Shown here piece after piece: positions 11,380-24,160 of a stretch of 64,000 bases of DNA. The stretch's first letter is position 1; every line of letters begins with the position of its first letter. The stretch is from Skeletonema tropicum (Eukaryota > Bacillariophyta > Thalassiosirophyceae > Thalassiosirales > Thalassiosiraceae), in assembly GCA_037178625.1 (NCBI GenBank), contig CM074134.1, positions 682,001 to 746,000 of the forward strand. The letters run 5' to 3'. The notes below the pieces were generated by a model. It searched no databases and was not told the DNA's origin. It worked only from the letters and a program-made list of their open reading frames with translations. Position numbers and translations under genes: made by a program.

Positions 11380-13635
11380 ATGATTTTCAGAAGCTTAGCT
11401 CTTGCTGCAGGTGCGTTGTATCGTTGCTCCGCTGCAGTCTCCGATCCGAATGTTGCGCAACGAATTGATGAGAAGGATATTGAACGGAAACCGTGGAACA
11501 TAATATTGTGGATCCATACATCTTCGACATCGATTTTGCAAATTGAAATGGCAAAACAACAAATGACAATGACGGTGCAGCAATATGTTATGGTGGAAAC
11601 AGAATATTATTGACGACATTATGTTTGAAGGAACAATTACCGAACACCCGACAACTATTCCACTCACACAATATCTTTTCATTCCTTTCTATTATTTTCT
11701 AATTCCACAGTTGCCCTCATGGGAGGTGCCTACGCCGATGACGACAACAAGATCGGAACCACCATCGGTATCGATCTCGGAACCACCTACTCATGCGTCG
11801 GTGTATTCAAGAACGGACGTGTTGAAATCATGGCCAATGACCAGGGTAACCGTATCACTCCCTCATATGTTGCTTTCATGGAAAATGGTGAACGTCTCGT
11901 TGGAGATGCCGCCAAGAACCAGGCCACCATCAACCCCGAGAATACCGTCTTTGATGTCAAGCGTCTTATTGGACGTAACTTCTCCGATAAGTCCGTCCAG
12001 GCTGACAAGAAGCTTGTGCCATACAGTATTGTCTCCGACCAGAACAAGCCCATGGTGGAGGTTATGGTTGACGGAAAGAAGCAAAAATATGCCCCCGAGG
12101 AAGTTTCTGCCATGATCCTCCAAAAGATGAAGTCTACTGCCGAAACCTTCCTTGGAAAAGAAATCAAGAATGCGGTTGTTACCGTCCCCGCCTACTTCAA
12201 CGATGCTCAGCGTCAGGCTACCAAGGATGCTGGTACTATCTCCGGTATGAAGGTGGAGCGTATTATCAATGAGCCCACTGCTGCTGCCATTGCATACGGT
12301 ATGGACAAGACTGGAGGAGAGTCCAATGTTCTTGTATTCGATCTTGGAGGTGGAACTTTCGATGTTACCCTTCTTACTATTGACAATGGTGTCTTTGAGG
12401 TCCTTGCCACTAACGGAGATACTCACTTGGGAGGAGAGGATTTCGATCAACGTGTCATGCAATACTTCATTAAGATGATGAAGAAGAAGAGCAATACTGA
12501 TATCAGCGGCGACAAGCGTGCCTTGCAGAAGCTTCGTAAGGAGGTTGAGCGTGTGAAGCGTGCTCTTTCCTCACAACAACAGGCTCGTCTTGAAATTGAG
12601 GATTTGGCCGAGGGATTTGACTTTTCAGAGACTCTTACCCGTGCTAGATTCGAGGAATTGAACAATGACTTGTTTAAGAAGACTTTGGGCCCCGTTGGAC
12701 GTGTTCTTGAGGATTCCGATATTTCCAAATCTGAGGTTGATGAAATTGTTCTTGTTGGAGGATCCACTCGTATTCCTAAGGTTCAGTCTTTGATTTCAGA
12801 ATATTTCGGAGGAAAGGAGCCCTCCAAGGGAATTAACCCCGATGAGGCTGTTGCCTACGGTGCTGCCGTCCAGGGAGGTATCTTGTCCGGAGAGGGAGGT
12901 GATGCCACTAGCGAAATTCTTCTTCTTGATGTTACCCCCCTTTCTCAGGGTATTGAAACTGTTGGAGGTGTCATGACCAAGCTCATCAACCGTGGTACTA
13001 CCATCCCAACAAAGAAATCACAAACATTTTCCACCCACCAGGACAACCAACCCGCCGTGCTCATCCAAGTTTACGAGGGAGAACGTTCAATGACCAAGGA
13101 TAACCACTTGCTTGGAAAGTTCGAGCTTACCGGAATCCCCCCCGCTCCCCGCGGTGTTCCCCAAATTGAAGTTTCCTTCGAGGTTGATGCCAACGGTATC
13201 CTCCAAGTGTCTGCCGAAGACAAGGGAACCGGAAAGGCCGAGAAGATTACCATCACTGCCGAAAAGGGACGTCTCTCCGAGGAAGAAATTGAGCGCATGG
13301 TCAAGGAGGCCGAGGAATTCGCCGAAGAAGATAAGAAGGTTAAGGAGCGTATCGATGCCCGTAACGGCCTTGAGTCCTACCTCTACAACTTGAAGAACAC
13401 TCTTGATGATGATGAGAAGGCTGACAACATCTCCGCCGAGGACAAGAAGGAACTTCAAGACATTGTTGACGAGACACTTGACTGGATGGACGAGAACCCA
13501 GAAGCCGACAAGGATGACTACGATGCCAAGCAAAAGGAAGTAGAGAACATTGCCAACCCAATCATGAGATCATTCTACGCCGGTGGCGGAGGAGGAGATG
13601 ACGATATGGGTGACTTTGGTGATGATGAACTCTAA
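11380..13635 (+). CDS. BiP: ER chaperone BiP/GRP78 (HSP70 family), two exons
   Basis: ATP-dependent Hsp70 of the endoplasmic reticulum lumen, which binds entering and unfolded secretory proteins. Exon 1 (11380-11410) and exon 2 (11711-13635) join to give the signal peptide [19 protein letters not shown] followed by DDDNK. The mature protein has the three Hsp70 signatures: IDLGTTYS near residue 31, [11 protein letters not shown] near 219 and [14 protein letters not shown] near 355. A substrate-binding domain and helical lid follow. It ends in DDEL, a variant of the KDEL retrieval signal, which with the signal peptide places it in the ER rather than the cytosol. Total length is 651 residues with no frame defects. 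A short uncharged Gly-Gly-rich linker precedes the acidic tail. Codons are strongly C-ending, as in highly expressed genes. Confidence 0.96.
11411..11710 (+). other. Intron within the BiP signal peptide
   Basis: The donor is GTGCGT after GCTGCAG and the acceptor is TTCCACAG. The join splits codon 11 (Val) of the signal peptide. The intron is 300 bases, longer than most others in the window. Without this join the protein would lack a start and a signal sequence. Confidence 0.88.
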
Positions 13636-13752
13636 AGCAGATGAATCATTATGTAGAGCTAAAAATATCATATAATATCAATTTTGTATGTTCAAAGATA
13701 CACTGTATTTTAAGTATGCAGGGATTGCCATGCGTGTGGTTAAATATCGCAT

Positions 13753-15375
13753 TTAGTTGAGAAACATTTCATTATACTCTCTGAATGCAACATCGTCCTC
13801 TGTCAGGTGAAAGTCTTCCAAGCTTCGTCGTTGATTACCATGCTTCTCCCTCTCATTCTGCACCAGATACGTTTTGAATGCTCTCTTGGCCATGTTCGAT
13901 GGATCAGGTCGATCCGGATAAAACTGTTGATATATCTTTTCAATGGCCCCTGGAACATCCCATCTGACATCCACAAAAGACAAATCTATCCTAGAGGTAC
14001 TACCACTACTGGGGAACGAATAAGGACTACTGGGTGTTTCGTTGTTGTTGTTGTTTTGATCCTTGGTAAAATTAACCAACCCACCAGAATAATGATTCAT
14101 CCTCTTTACAGTCTCCTCACCCCACTCCCTTGCCGAAGTTCCTTCCGAACCAGGAATAACATCCGGTGAAACAAACATCACAAACAGCTTGGCCAATGAC
14201 GGTACAACCTCACCAGGATTGCGATGGGTAAATATCAATTTGGCATCTGGAAATTGCTCCAGCAATTCCGGCAAATAGGCACTATGATTCGGATCCTTCA
14301 GTAACCATGGCAACCCACTCGATGAATGGGCGTGTTGTCGTAAAAATTCCCGTCCTTCCGTTTGCTTCCGTGCATTCCACTCCACATCATCTGTATATTG
14401 ATAAATTTTCATAATCATGGCAAGCCACGCATATCGATACCTCGCCACCTCCTTACTCTCAATCGTTTCCTCCTTCATTCGATATACCGGATACAATTTC
14501 ATTAGTGGATCCATGTAGAAATGACCAAGTCCAGAATCGTACCATCCCAAGTCTTCATCAGCCTCGGAGGGGCGGAACCCATGCATGGTTTCCAAACACT
14601 CCATTAATCCTGGATAGATCCACTTCATCGCGTTTAACAATCCATTTGCTTCGGTAGCCTTTTGGGCTCGACCAATCCTATCCCATCGTGGAATCGGTTG
14701 GGGAAGTGGTACAACCATATCGGCCAAATCAAAATTCCGAAATCGGGAAGTGTCCATTGCCATTGTTCGATGGAGGATAGTGGATCCTGTCCGTGGCAAT
14801 GAGGCAATGAACACTGGTCGTTGGACTGTTTCACGTTGTACCTCTACCTTCCTACCCAACGTTAGCAGTCCATAATGATTGGTGAGACTCACGATCGAAG
14901 TGGCATAGAGGAATACCTTCCCCATGTAGGTTAAACTTGAACTTTGTTGAATATCGGTGTAGAATTCTTCCACTCGTTTGGATAACTGTGTTTGAGCATT
15001 CGTGTCACAGAGTATCTTGGGAACAATATTATCCTCTGTATCGGCTTGTTGCATTAGTGATAGTACCTTGTCTAGTGCAGGCTTCACTGCAAACTTTTGC
15101 AGTAGATACATTACCATGTTAGTACTAGTGGATCCATGATGATGATGGGCATTAATGAAGCGGATTGGATAGGCAGGTCTGGAGAACTGATCAATGTGCC
15201 ATTCATCGTTGTTCCATTGTTGATACTTTGTGTCCATTTGGTGGACTTGATGTGTCATGTAGCCGATGTAGATGGCGAGAAGACCGATTAGGAGGCTGCT
15301 TCTTGTAAGCATCATGATGATAATTAATAATATTATGGTGGCAGGGAGATTCGTAGGGGCGGGATGAGCAGCCAT
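13753..15375 (-). CDS. Membrane-anchored sulfotransferase (Sulfotransfer_3-like)
   Basis: Predicted PAPS-dependent sulfotransferase of 540 residues. A hydrophobic segment at about residues 12-40 suggests a type II membrane protein, probably in the Golgi. The 5'-phosphosulfate-binding loop is PRTGST at residues 194-199. The 3'-phosphate-binding motif is FTHRNPGEVVPSL. LLKDPNHSAYLPELL and a long C-terminal helical region also fit the family. Substrate cannot be told from sequence; in diatoms sulfated polysaccharides and lipids are possible targets. It is transcribed divergently from TRAPPC8 across 336 bases. There are no introns or frame defects. Confidence 0.85.
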   Translation of the reverse strand: MAAHPAPTNLPATIILLIIIMMLTRSSLLIGLLAIYIGYMTHQVHQMDTKYQQWNNDEWHIDQFSRPAYPIRFINAHHHHGSTSTNMVMYLLQKFAVKPALDKVLSLMQQADTEDNIVPKILCDTNAQTQLSKRVEEFYTDIQQSSSLTYMGKVFLYATSIVSLTNHYGLLTLGRKVEVQRETVQRPVFIASLPRTGSTILHRTMAMDTSRFRNFDLADMVVPLPQPIPRWDRIGRAQKATEANGLLNAMKWIYPGLMECLETMHGFRPSEADEDLGWYDSGLGHFYMDPLMKLYPVYRMKEETIESKEVARYRYAWLAMIMKIYQYTDDVEWNARKQTEGREFLRQHAHSSSGLPWLLKDPNHSAYLPELLEQFPDAKLIFTHRNPGEVVPSLAKLFVMFVSPDVIPGSEGTSAREWGEETVKRMNHYSGGLVNFTKDQNNNNNETPSSPYSFPSSGSTSRIDLSFVDVRWDVPGAIEKIYQQFYPDRPDPSNMAKRAFKTYLVQNEREKHGNQRRSLEDFHLTEDDVAFREYNEMFLN

Positions 15376-15711
15376 AAGTATGTCGGCAGAGTTCAGCTAT
15401 ATCGCATCAGAAAAATTTCAAAAAAGAAAGTAAGATCCATCGGAACTGCACTGCTACTAGTTCCTACGTTGCTTTTGATTTCGAGAATGTTCGGGCATGC
15501 GCACCAAAAGGGTGCAAGTGCGCCCAAAAACACAACACCATTTTGTTTGTGATATTCCTTTCGATCAGCCCCCGCGACCCCTACCACGACAATGACTTCC
15601 GTTTCGCGGTCGGTCAGTACTGTGCGTGGTATGTAGACAAACAATGAGGACACAGCAGCAGTAAATATCAGAACAAATAATAATATACATGAAATAGATA
15701 TAGAATAGACA
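15376..15711. promoter_or_regulatory. Divergent spacer between the sulfotransferase and TRAPPC8
   Basis: The 336 bases between the two start codons must carry both promoters. I see no recognisable element apart from A-rich stretches just before the TRAPPC8 start. Confidence 0.4.
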
Positions 15712-18700
15712 ATGAGCAACAGTAGCGATGGCAGCGGCATCAGTGGAGGACGACAAGATGGATCTCTCGGCAGCGCTTCCAATAATAACACAACTAATAC
15801 TGTAACTGTAACTTCCGCTAGGATGACTTCGAGCAATAATTCGTCTACTACTAACCTACCGCCTCCGCCAACAATGGCAGCAGCCAATAATAATAATAAT
15901 GGTGCATCATCTCAACAGCAGCAGACAGGTCAACAGCAATCGTCGTATTCCTCGCTCCTCCCCCCGCCTCCCAAAATAAAAACAACAATCACTTCCACCA
16001 CCAACACTAATAATAATAATTTAGCAGACACCAAAACCAACAACACTGGCAGCAATAACAGCAATAATAGCAATAACAGTTCCAAGACGGTATTGCCACC
16101 CCCTCCAACTCTATCATTCGCACCACCACCAGTCATCAAAGATGGGCCAACTCCACGAACAGCCGCACTGCTCTCTGAACTGACAGGAGACTCTCCACAA
16201 CAACATCATCAATCTATCATTCATTCCACCAATGAACAAATCCCACCACTCTCTTCTGCACCCAATTCCGGTGGAGCACTCCTCACAGTGGATAATTTTG
16301 GTGATGAGTTGGCGCACTTTACCCAACATGTGATTGCGACTACTATTGGTCAATCGGTACAGGAGGCCGGGGTGTTGTTCCCTCAGAGACCGCCCAAGCC
16401 TCCTCCGCCTGTGGTGGTGCCTGCGTTGGATACGCCTATGTTACAGGGAGATCAAGTCAAGATGATGAAAGAGGATGATGATGAAAAGAAGAAGAAGAAG
16501 AAGGATAATTTTGCAATGCTATTTGACACTGCTGGTGCTGGTGCTGGTGGTGGTAACAATACTACGAAACGTGAGCAAACTACAACAAATACTACTACTA
16601 CAACTGATGAATCACCAGTAGCAACAACACAAGGAAAGGAAGAATCCATCCTTACTAATGGCATGATGGAAACTCCTGATACTAGTGCACATCCTTTGGC
16701 CGCCATTATGGACAATACGGAGTCTACTGTTTCATCTACTACTACTTCATCTCAGCAGCTTCCACCACCACCACCACCGCTTGTAAGTAGTGAATCTATT
16801 GCATCATCCACAATGGCGATTAATTCAGTTTCTGCCAATAATATTCGTAGTAATGATGGTGGTGGTGTTGGTAGTGGTGGTTCGCCACCTAGATCAATAT
16901 CAACAACAACATCCTCCTCATCACCAAAGAGGAAATCAACAACAAAAAAATCTTCTTCTCCATCTCGAAAAAGTAAAGCACTAGTATCATCAACACAGCA
17001 ACTAACTCAGCAACGAAAACAACAACAACGACGACGACAACAACTAAAAAAACGAGCCAATGCTCAACCACCCCTCACAGTCCTAGCATCCCGTCAAACA
17101 CGTCATTCAGTCCTCGTCCTACCCACCTCGGATGCACAATCCATTGCTACCAAGAATAATACCACACTTACCGAATTATTTCGTGTCTTTGGAAATACTA
17201 CTACTACTAGTACTGCCAATAATTCTCATTCCACATCATCATCAACAAGTAGTAGTGCAAGGAGGAACAATACTACTACGAATAATCAAGATTTGGAACC
17301 ACCATTACCACCATTTCGATCCGCCAATCGTTCCATGGTGGTAACATGGGATCAAATTGTTGTGGACTTTATGTCGATTCAAGATATGGAGGGGTGTATT
17401 CCCGAAGTGGAGGCGGAGCATGCGTTAGGGTTGAGTGCGGGTGTTTGGGAGGAGGATTGTCCAACAACAACGACTAACAACAATGAGAATACTACTAATG
17501 GAGAATGGGAGGATGAGGAGGAGGAGGATGATGAGGAATTGTTGAGATTGGAAACGTGTGTAGTGGATGCATTGAAGGAAGAGGAGGAGGGGGAACGGTG
17601 GAGGAAGGGTGATGGTATCCCGTCTATGAGTAGTGTTTCCCCATTTTTTAGTAGGAGAGCATCTGCTGCATCACGACGAAGGTATAGTAGTAATAACGAT
17701 GAGAAGGAAGACAAGGAGAATGACGATGAGTCATTTCCAATTCGACAAGAGGAGATATTGACCGAATGTGCCGATGCAGCCATCTCATTAACCTCACGTC
17801 CCAACACTCCGTGGTTATTACGATTTCGACATACGTTGGACTGTTCCACCGATAGTATTGGTCATGAAATGTTTCGCAATCCACCCGTAGTAATACTCGC
17901 TGCATCCACTGCCGAACCGTATATTAATTGCTTTGCCGAGTTGGCCAATGTGCATCATTTGCCACGACCATATCAAGATGGACGGTATGATCCGAATGGA
18001 GTACGGAGAGAGTTTTTATTGTTGCATGATGTTTTGGATGGTCCAAAGGATTTTGATGAGGCAAGAGCAATGCAACGGATGAGAGATCGATTTGGTCCGG
18101 GGTGCTGTCAGGTGTTGCGTTTGAATAGTCTGTCTGCGGACCCTGTGGCTGTGAGTGATGGGTACAAGTCGGTCGGTGAGACGGAGGAATGGGAGAATAT
18201 GGGACCAGCAACACCGTTTGTGGCGAATGCATTGTCAAAGGAGTATGGTCCTAGTTTGGCATGTGTGGAGGATTCACCTATCCGAGGAGTGTGTCTATCT
18301 CCGATTGACAAACGTGCCATTCGTCGGTATGTTGCCAATATGGTTGCTACCGGTCTTGTCCCTTCCGTGGAACGACGCATTGCCACTCTCAACACCACTG
18401 TGACCAATGCCAAGAAGGGTGTCAAGAATGTTATCAAGAGCTTTTGGAGGAAACCTAAAGAGAGTGTTTCGTCTGCTTTGTTGGATGCTAGCGGACATAA
18501 AAATGATGGCAACCAGTCGAATAAACTTGCCTCGACGGAAACTGCCAAGTATCGGTATGACAGCATAGAATCGCAAACGCGGCTTTTGGCGGACACACTC
18601 TTCTTGATGAGAGATTTTGAAGCGGCACTTGGAATTTACAGACTGGTCAAGGATGATTACAAACATGATAAGGCTCACTTGCACTACGCATCGGTACAGG

Positions 18701-21700
18701 AAATGATTGTATTGTGCATGTTCATGATTGATCCGTCCAAGTATACCTACGATGTTCAACACTCCATCGAGACGGCGTTGTATTCGTATTCTCGTGCGGC
18801 AGACGAGGAAAAGGATGACACCAATCCTGGAGTGAGACCAAGTAAGGCACCGTATGCAACTCGACTGGCGACACGATTGTGCCTTGCTCTTTCATCTGCC
18901 CGAACTATATGCGAGGGCAAGCATATGGAAATGGCAGACCTGTTGGCTTCTGCATCGAGTCATGAGACACCATTGGGTGCCGCAGTACTCCTTGAACGGA
19001 GCTCTTCTCACTATTACCAGGCTGGCATGATTCGCAAATATTCGTTCCACATGCTCATGGCTGGTCATATGTTTCGAAGTGCAGGTCAAGAGCGTCATGC
19101 CTTCCGCTGCTTTGCTGCATCTCTCTATGTGTACCACGGCGAGAGATGGGGTGAGCTTCGGAGTCATATTCATAGCGCACTTGCAGCGCAGCTGTTTGGG
19201 ATGAGTCGATTCGCACTTGCCATGCAATTTTATGCCAAGTTGATTGGAAGTTCTGGTGGTGGTCGTGTTAGCGTCAGAAGTCAGCAAAAGTTTTTGAATC
19301 ATCTAGTTGAAATTTGTAAAGATCAAAAGGCTGAAGCTCTCATTGCAGTAGATCGCATGGGGTATCCGGATGGTCAGGGCAATGGACCTCAGTTGAATGG
19401 CGGCCTTCAGCAGATTGAAATCTCCAATGTTGGATTCCCCAACGTGGATGATTCATCGGTACGAATCTTTGCTGATAACAGCGACAAAGCCTCCGTTCTA
19501 CTTGGTCGTGCCGATTCTCTTGCCGCCGATGCGATGGGTGCTTCTGGGACTGGAGATGAGACTGTTTGGCAGGATATGATGATTTGTGCTGAATCTGAGT
19601 TACGAGCATCACACATTTCTTCAAGCACTGATGCCAATGGTTCAAGCGGAGAAGAAACCAGCAATCCCAGTCCAGTGAATTCTGGTAATGAAATGATTGA
19701 TCGGATAATTTCAGAAATAGACAAAGAAGAGAGAGAGGCAGAATACCGGGAGCGACAGAAACGCAAGGGGAATGCCCGAACTGTGGAGGTTAGGGCTACC
19801 TCTGAGCCAATTACTGTGTCGTTTACGCTAACCAATCCTCTAGGAGTAGACATTGAGTTGACGGAAATGCAATTGGTGGCATCGCTATCTTGTCCTACAC
19901 CTGGAGTACTTCACTCAAACGAATTTCCAAGCTCAGATGTAGAGTGCGATCCATCAAACTCGAAAATCTGGAAATTCCATGGCTCTGACAAGAATTTTGA
20001 AAGACCAGCATTCATGCATCAACACACTGAATCAGCTTTTGTAGTTACCAAGAAGACAGTGAAAATGACCCCCAGCTCATCCACCGTTGCATCATTGGAA
20101 ATTTGCCCACTGCTCAAGGGTGACTTCAACATACTTGGAATTAGATTCAAGCTGCTCGGAGAAGTTTGGATTTACCATCGCTTTGATTTGCCTGGGCCAC
20201 TTCTGCAAGATACTCAACTCAACCGTTCGAAGAGGGTTCGAGGCGAATCAATGTTGTTGAAATCTAAAATTGAAGAGGAAATGCCATCATTGAAAGTCAC
20301 TATCACCCCCAACAATCAAAAGCAAAGTACTGTGTTACAAGGTCAGATAAGTTCTTGGACACTGAAACTGTCGAATTATGGATATGCCCCAGCAGCTAAT
20401 ATTATGCTCAAAACAAATGCACCCTGGATGAACATTAACAGCGAAACGGGAAAAGAAAAGGACGAAAACGCTTCCACCTCGCACTGCGTAGGTCCAAGCG
20501 GTACTTTAATGAAAATCCCTTTCAAGGGTACGCTTTTGCAGCCTGGCGAAACAATAGAAGTCCCGGTTTTCATTCGCACATCTGGTGGAGGTCGTCAGGA
20601 CTATTACATACTCTGCCGTTACGAGCTTGGGAAGGAGAATTCACAGGATAGTTCTCCACGCCATCGCTGGGCTCGGAAATTACTCTCAATTCCAGTGTAT
20701 CCCTCAATAACCATGTCAGCATCTTTGATGCCTTCATACGTGAACAACGGAGAGCATATTTTATCCGTGGAGCTGATGAACTATCGAAGTGACCGAGACA
20801 CTGGCTTGGACATTCACTTTGACAACCTCTGCGTAGTAAGTCGACACTTCGAGGTAAAGCAACTTCATGGGCAGTTCATCTCTGATGGTGATACTAATTC
20901 TCTCATTCCTGTAGAAGATAAGCAATCGGCTTTAGAAGTCGGATGGCAAGAGCGTGTGGCGCTTCACTACCTTGTTGCCCCAGTCGTGGGAACCACTTCC
21001 ACATGCAATATCAGTACGCTGCCATTCTCAATTGATGGGAGGGCTTCTCTTGATGACGCGAAGCACGAAGACGCAAATCTGACCGACTTTATTTGTCGCG
21101 AGAGAGCACATGATGTGTTCAGGGTAAGTTCTTTTAGAAATTGTACTCTCTCTCTCTTGTTCATCTGATGAGTTGCTCATAACTAAACACTGTTGTCATT
21201 TTTCTTTGTTTGCAGTCGACGCTAGAGAACCACAGAAGAGAGAAGGAACGCCTTATTGCTGAGCAAGAGAAGGAGGGTCAACCACGTCATGTGGCACAGA
21301 TTCGTAGGGCAAAAACTTCGCTTCCTGAATCAGAATCGAACATCTCATCTTTGTCTAATGAGCCTGTCGCACAACCGCACCCTACCTCGATTGCACACCT
21401 CTGCCCCAGCGAAGGGACATCCAACATCAATGTGATCTGCTCTTGGTCGGCTTCAGTTGGTGAAGAAGATCAACACGAAACCATAGTTGGTCAGCATCAC
21501 TTGCGAAATATGTTAATAAGACCTCAGAATAAGAGCAAGGGGTGTCCTTTATCCATGACCGCAAAACACTTGGAGAAGGTGTGTCACGATTTTGACGCGT
21601 CTTCTCATTTGGACGTTGATGTCGAAATTACCTTCCGCAACCGCCTCGTCGAAACAACAGTTGATTTTGAATTTGCTTTAAATCACCAACCTGAGTTTGA

Positions 21701-21893
21701 CTTCATGGGAACTACTTCCTTCAAATGGTCGCTGCGTGGAGGAGAGGAGATCGTTGTTCCACTAAAGGCGCGTTTCTATGCTGGAGGTGTCTACAACTTG
21801 CAGAGTGTACGCTTAACTGTTCTGAATTCCAATGCTCCAGTACCATATTTGTTTCCTCTTCAGTGGACAATCTTTGTTGAAGAAGATGCTTGA
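15712..21893 (+). CDS. TRAPPC8: TRAPP complex subunit 8 (Trs85-like), two exons
   Basis: Subunit of the TRAPPIII tethering complex, which activates Rab1/Ypt1 in ER-to-Golgi traffic and autophagy. Exons are 15712-21123 and 21216-21893, giving 2029 residues, longer than animal TRAPPC8 (about 1435). The first 650 or so residues are low complexity: runs of Asn, Thr, Ser, Gln and Pro, and Lys/Arg-rich patches. The conserved Trs85 core begins with NPPVVILAAS near residue 723, then NCFAELANVHHLPRP, RRYVANMVATGLVPSVERRI and RLLADTLFLMRDFEAALGIYRLVKDDYKHDKA, followed by helical repeats and beta-rich C-terminal domains. The 5.4-kb first exon has no frame defect. The gene converges on the ITPK gene, with 73 bases between stop codons. 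Confidence 0.88.
21124..21215 (+). other. Intron of TRAPPC8
   Basis: The donor is GTAAGT after the Arg codon of HDVFR. The acceptor is TTTGTTTGCAG. Exon 2 opens with STLENHRREK in a compatible frame. The intron is 92 bases. Confidence 0.88.
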
Positions 21894-21966
21894 TCGCAAT
21901 ACCTTACTAAAAGTACAGTTTAATGCCATTTCTATACAATTTCTTAGATTAATGCAATTGCTGCGG

Positions 21967-24160
21967 CTACTCAAAATTTCTCCATCGACTTTCGACAGCT
22001 TTGGTTGTGAGATATTGTGCAAGGAGCGATGGGCTATGGGAGAAAGAGAATACAATATTCATATGGTGAGTATAAATTAAATGAAGCGATGAAACATTAA
22101 TAAAGAATGAGAGACTTACAAATTTGGCACTTCCTTGTATCCTGGAAAGTAATTCACATCCACAACAAGAATTTCCTTGCCATTTCTACCTTCTTTCACC
22201 AATACATCAAAACCAAACAGATCAAGGCCAAATGCCGACCTCAATGCATTTGTAACTGGTTCAATTTCCTCCCTCGTTACAAATCGAGCCAAATTATTCT
22301 TAGACCCAATCGGCGTCGAATCATCTTGCTCTTGTTGTTGATGTAGATTCTGTGACGAAGAAAATGATGTTGGAGGATTGGTGGGACTTACTCGATGCTG
22401 CTTAGTTCTAGGAGCATCGTGTAGGTTTCCAAAATCTGATATTTTGGGGTAAGGACGCTGTGAATTAAATTCCACATAGCATCGACTCCCTGCCTGTCGT
22501 TCAAACTCAACGTAGCTTTCACAACGCCTCCTTTTGAGGGAGTTTGGTGGTCTATTATTCGTTTCTTCAGAAGAATTGTTCTCCTGCGGCGATGAGTTCG
22601 GTGTCTCTCTATAATCATCTGATGGCGGCGGTATCATTTCCTTCTCTCCCAGTGGTAGATTTGGCATACTATCTCTCGAATAGACCCAAACTGAGTTTCC
22701 AAGGACGTACACCTTGAACAACTTCTCGCCATGGTTGGCATACTCTTGTAGTAAGCAAGGTGTCTTGAGCCTCTGAAGGCCGTCTCGAGCAAGAACAATT
22801 CCCATGTGATGGGAGGACTTGGTACCAGCAGCAGTGAGAGGTTTCGCAATCAGTGGGTATTCAAACCCTGCATTATCAATTTCGTTGGCCAGCACATCAC
22901 ACCCATCAGGATTTTCTACCTCCCTATCCTCATCGACCACCTTGAACCGTGGCGTCCTTACCGGGATGCCCCCCTTGGTAGTCACACCTGCCAAACAACA
23001 GGAGAGTACTTCTGCCATGTCCGCACGCGACATGACAGCCAAAATATTAGATGGAGAATCCACAAGAACACAAGAGGGGTTGTCTATTTTCTTGTATTCA
23101 CGCAAACGTTGGATCCGTCGTGACGCTCGAGCTTGATGACGAGTCATGGTATCGGTTGGTGTGATTAGATCCAAAGGTTCGACACCTGATTGTATCCAAT
23201 TTTGATGACACTCTTCCACTGCTCCCTCACTATGGTTAGTGAATTGTGGTCGAAGCATTTTGGACAAGCACAAAATATCTTCCGTCATTTTGTGTAAAAT
23301 GACATCAAATTTACCACCGTGTTGTTCTTCCAAGGGCTTGTCTAAATCAATGGGGACAAAGGAGACGCGAATTGGGTGTCGTTGGACAACGGTGGCACCT
23401 TTTCTCGTTGGATGATCTGATTCGCCTCGATCGCTTTTCTCCACACCGAAATTAGAATGCTGTAGTTGTTGTTGCTGTTTTCGTGAAAAGAACGTCGAGT
23501 TTGTCCCATCGGCAGTAGTTGCTGCCGAAAAGGAATCTGTCACTGATTCACCTCCACCAAAACTGCTACCCCCCGAAGAGGGATTCGTGTTGATCAAATG
23601 TATGAAGCCACTTGAATCTGGCATGAATGTTAATTGTATGCCTCTCATATTATTATTTGAGTTGCCATTATTGTTTTGGGAATGACTCCGTTGCGAAGGT
23701 GTACTACTCAAACTTCGTATATCCTCTTCATCATCAAACCCCCCAGGAGGATAATGATTTGTCAGAATCGAAGCTGCACTGGTAGCCATGGATGATTCTT
23801 CCGTCAACTCTAACGGATCACTATTGTTGTATCGTTGCTGTTGTTGCTGACTACTGTGATTGTGTGGCCTTTTCTTCTTAATCAACGTGGGCAACACACC
23901 TTCACCACATTCGAAAGGTGGACAGGGCCTTGGAGGCCTCATGCCATAATCAAGCCCATTGTTTCCATCTTTTTGGGACCAAAGGCATATCCGACAATGA
24001 TATTGTCTAGTATTTCTCTCGTTTGGTGGGATGAGGAGCCATCGTGTTGGGGTTGGTTTGCGTGTTCGACACTTTCGTGGCTGTATATGCCATCCTCATT
24101 ATTTTTCTGTGGAGGCTGGTTGTCTGTACAAGCGAGAGGATCTTCTTGTAGGTCCTCCAT
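21967..24160 (-). CDS. ITPK: Inositol-tetrakisphosphate 1-kinase (5/6-kinase, ATP-grasp), two +1 frame breaks
   Basis: ATP-grasp kinase of inositol phosphates (inositol 1,3,4-trisphosphate 5/6-kinase family). The core reads RVSFVPIDLDKPLEEQ, DVILHKMTEDI, YPLIAKPLTAAGTKSSHHMGIV, LLQEYANHGEKLFKVYVLGN and LDLFGFDVLV, with metal-binding DVNYFPGYKEVPNF at the end. The last exon (22033-21967) is short: after an 86-base intron it adds PSLLAQYLTTKAVESRW. The N-terminal family motif IVGYAFGPKKMETMGLIMA starts at ATG 24160, but the frame then breaks at TGA (23941-23939). Skipping that T gives EASKALSTF, and a second +1 near 23904 rejoins the main frame. The reconstructed length is then 701 codons. A low-complexity insert of about 190 residues (Gln, Asn and Ser rich) separates the N-terminal strand from the core. 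Confidence 0.85.
22034..22119 (-). other. Intron of the ITPK gene, before a 67-base terminal exon
   Basis: On the minus strand the donor is GTAAGT directly after VPN plus two bases of the next codon. The acceptor is TTTCTCCCATAG. The join turns a premature TAA into Phe-Pro-Ser-Leu-Leu, a motif found at the C-terminus of ITPK proteins. Confidence 0.82.

Noticed and set aside
11863..13533. Long antisense open frames opposite BiP
   Set aside because: Antisense frames over HSP70 genes are a known by-product of codon composition and show no motif.
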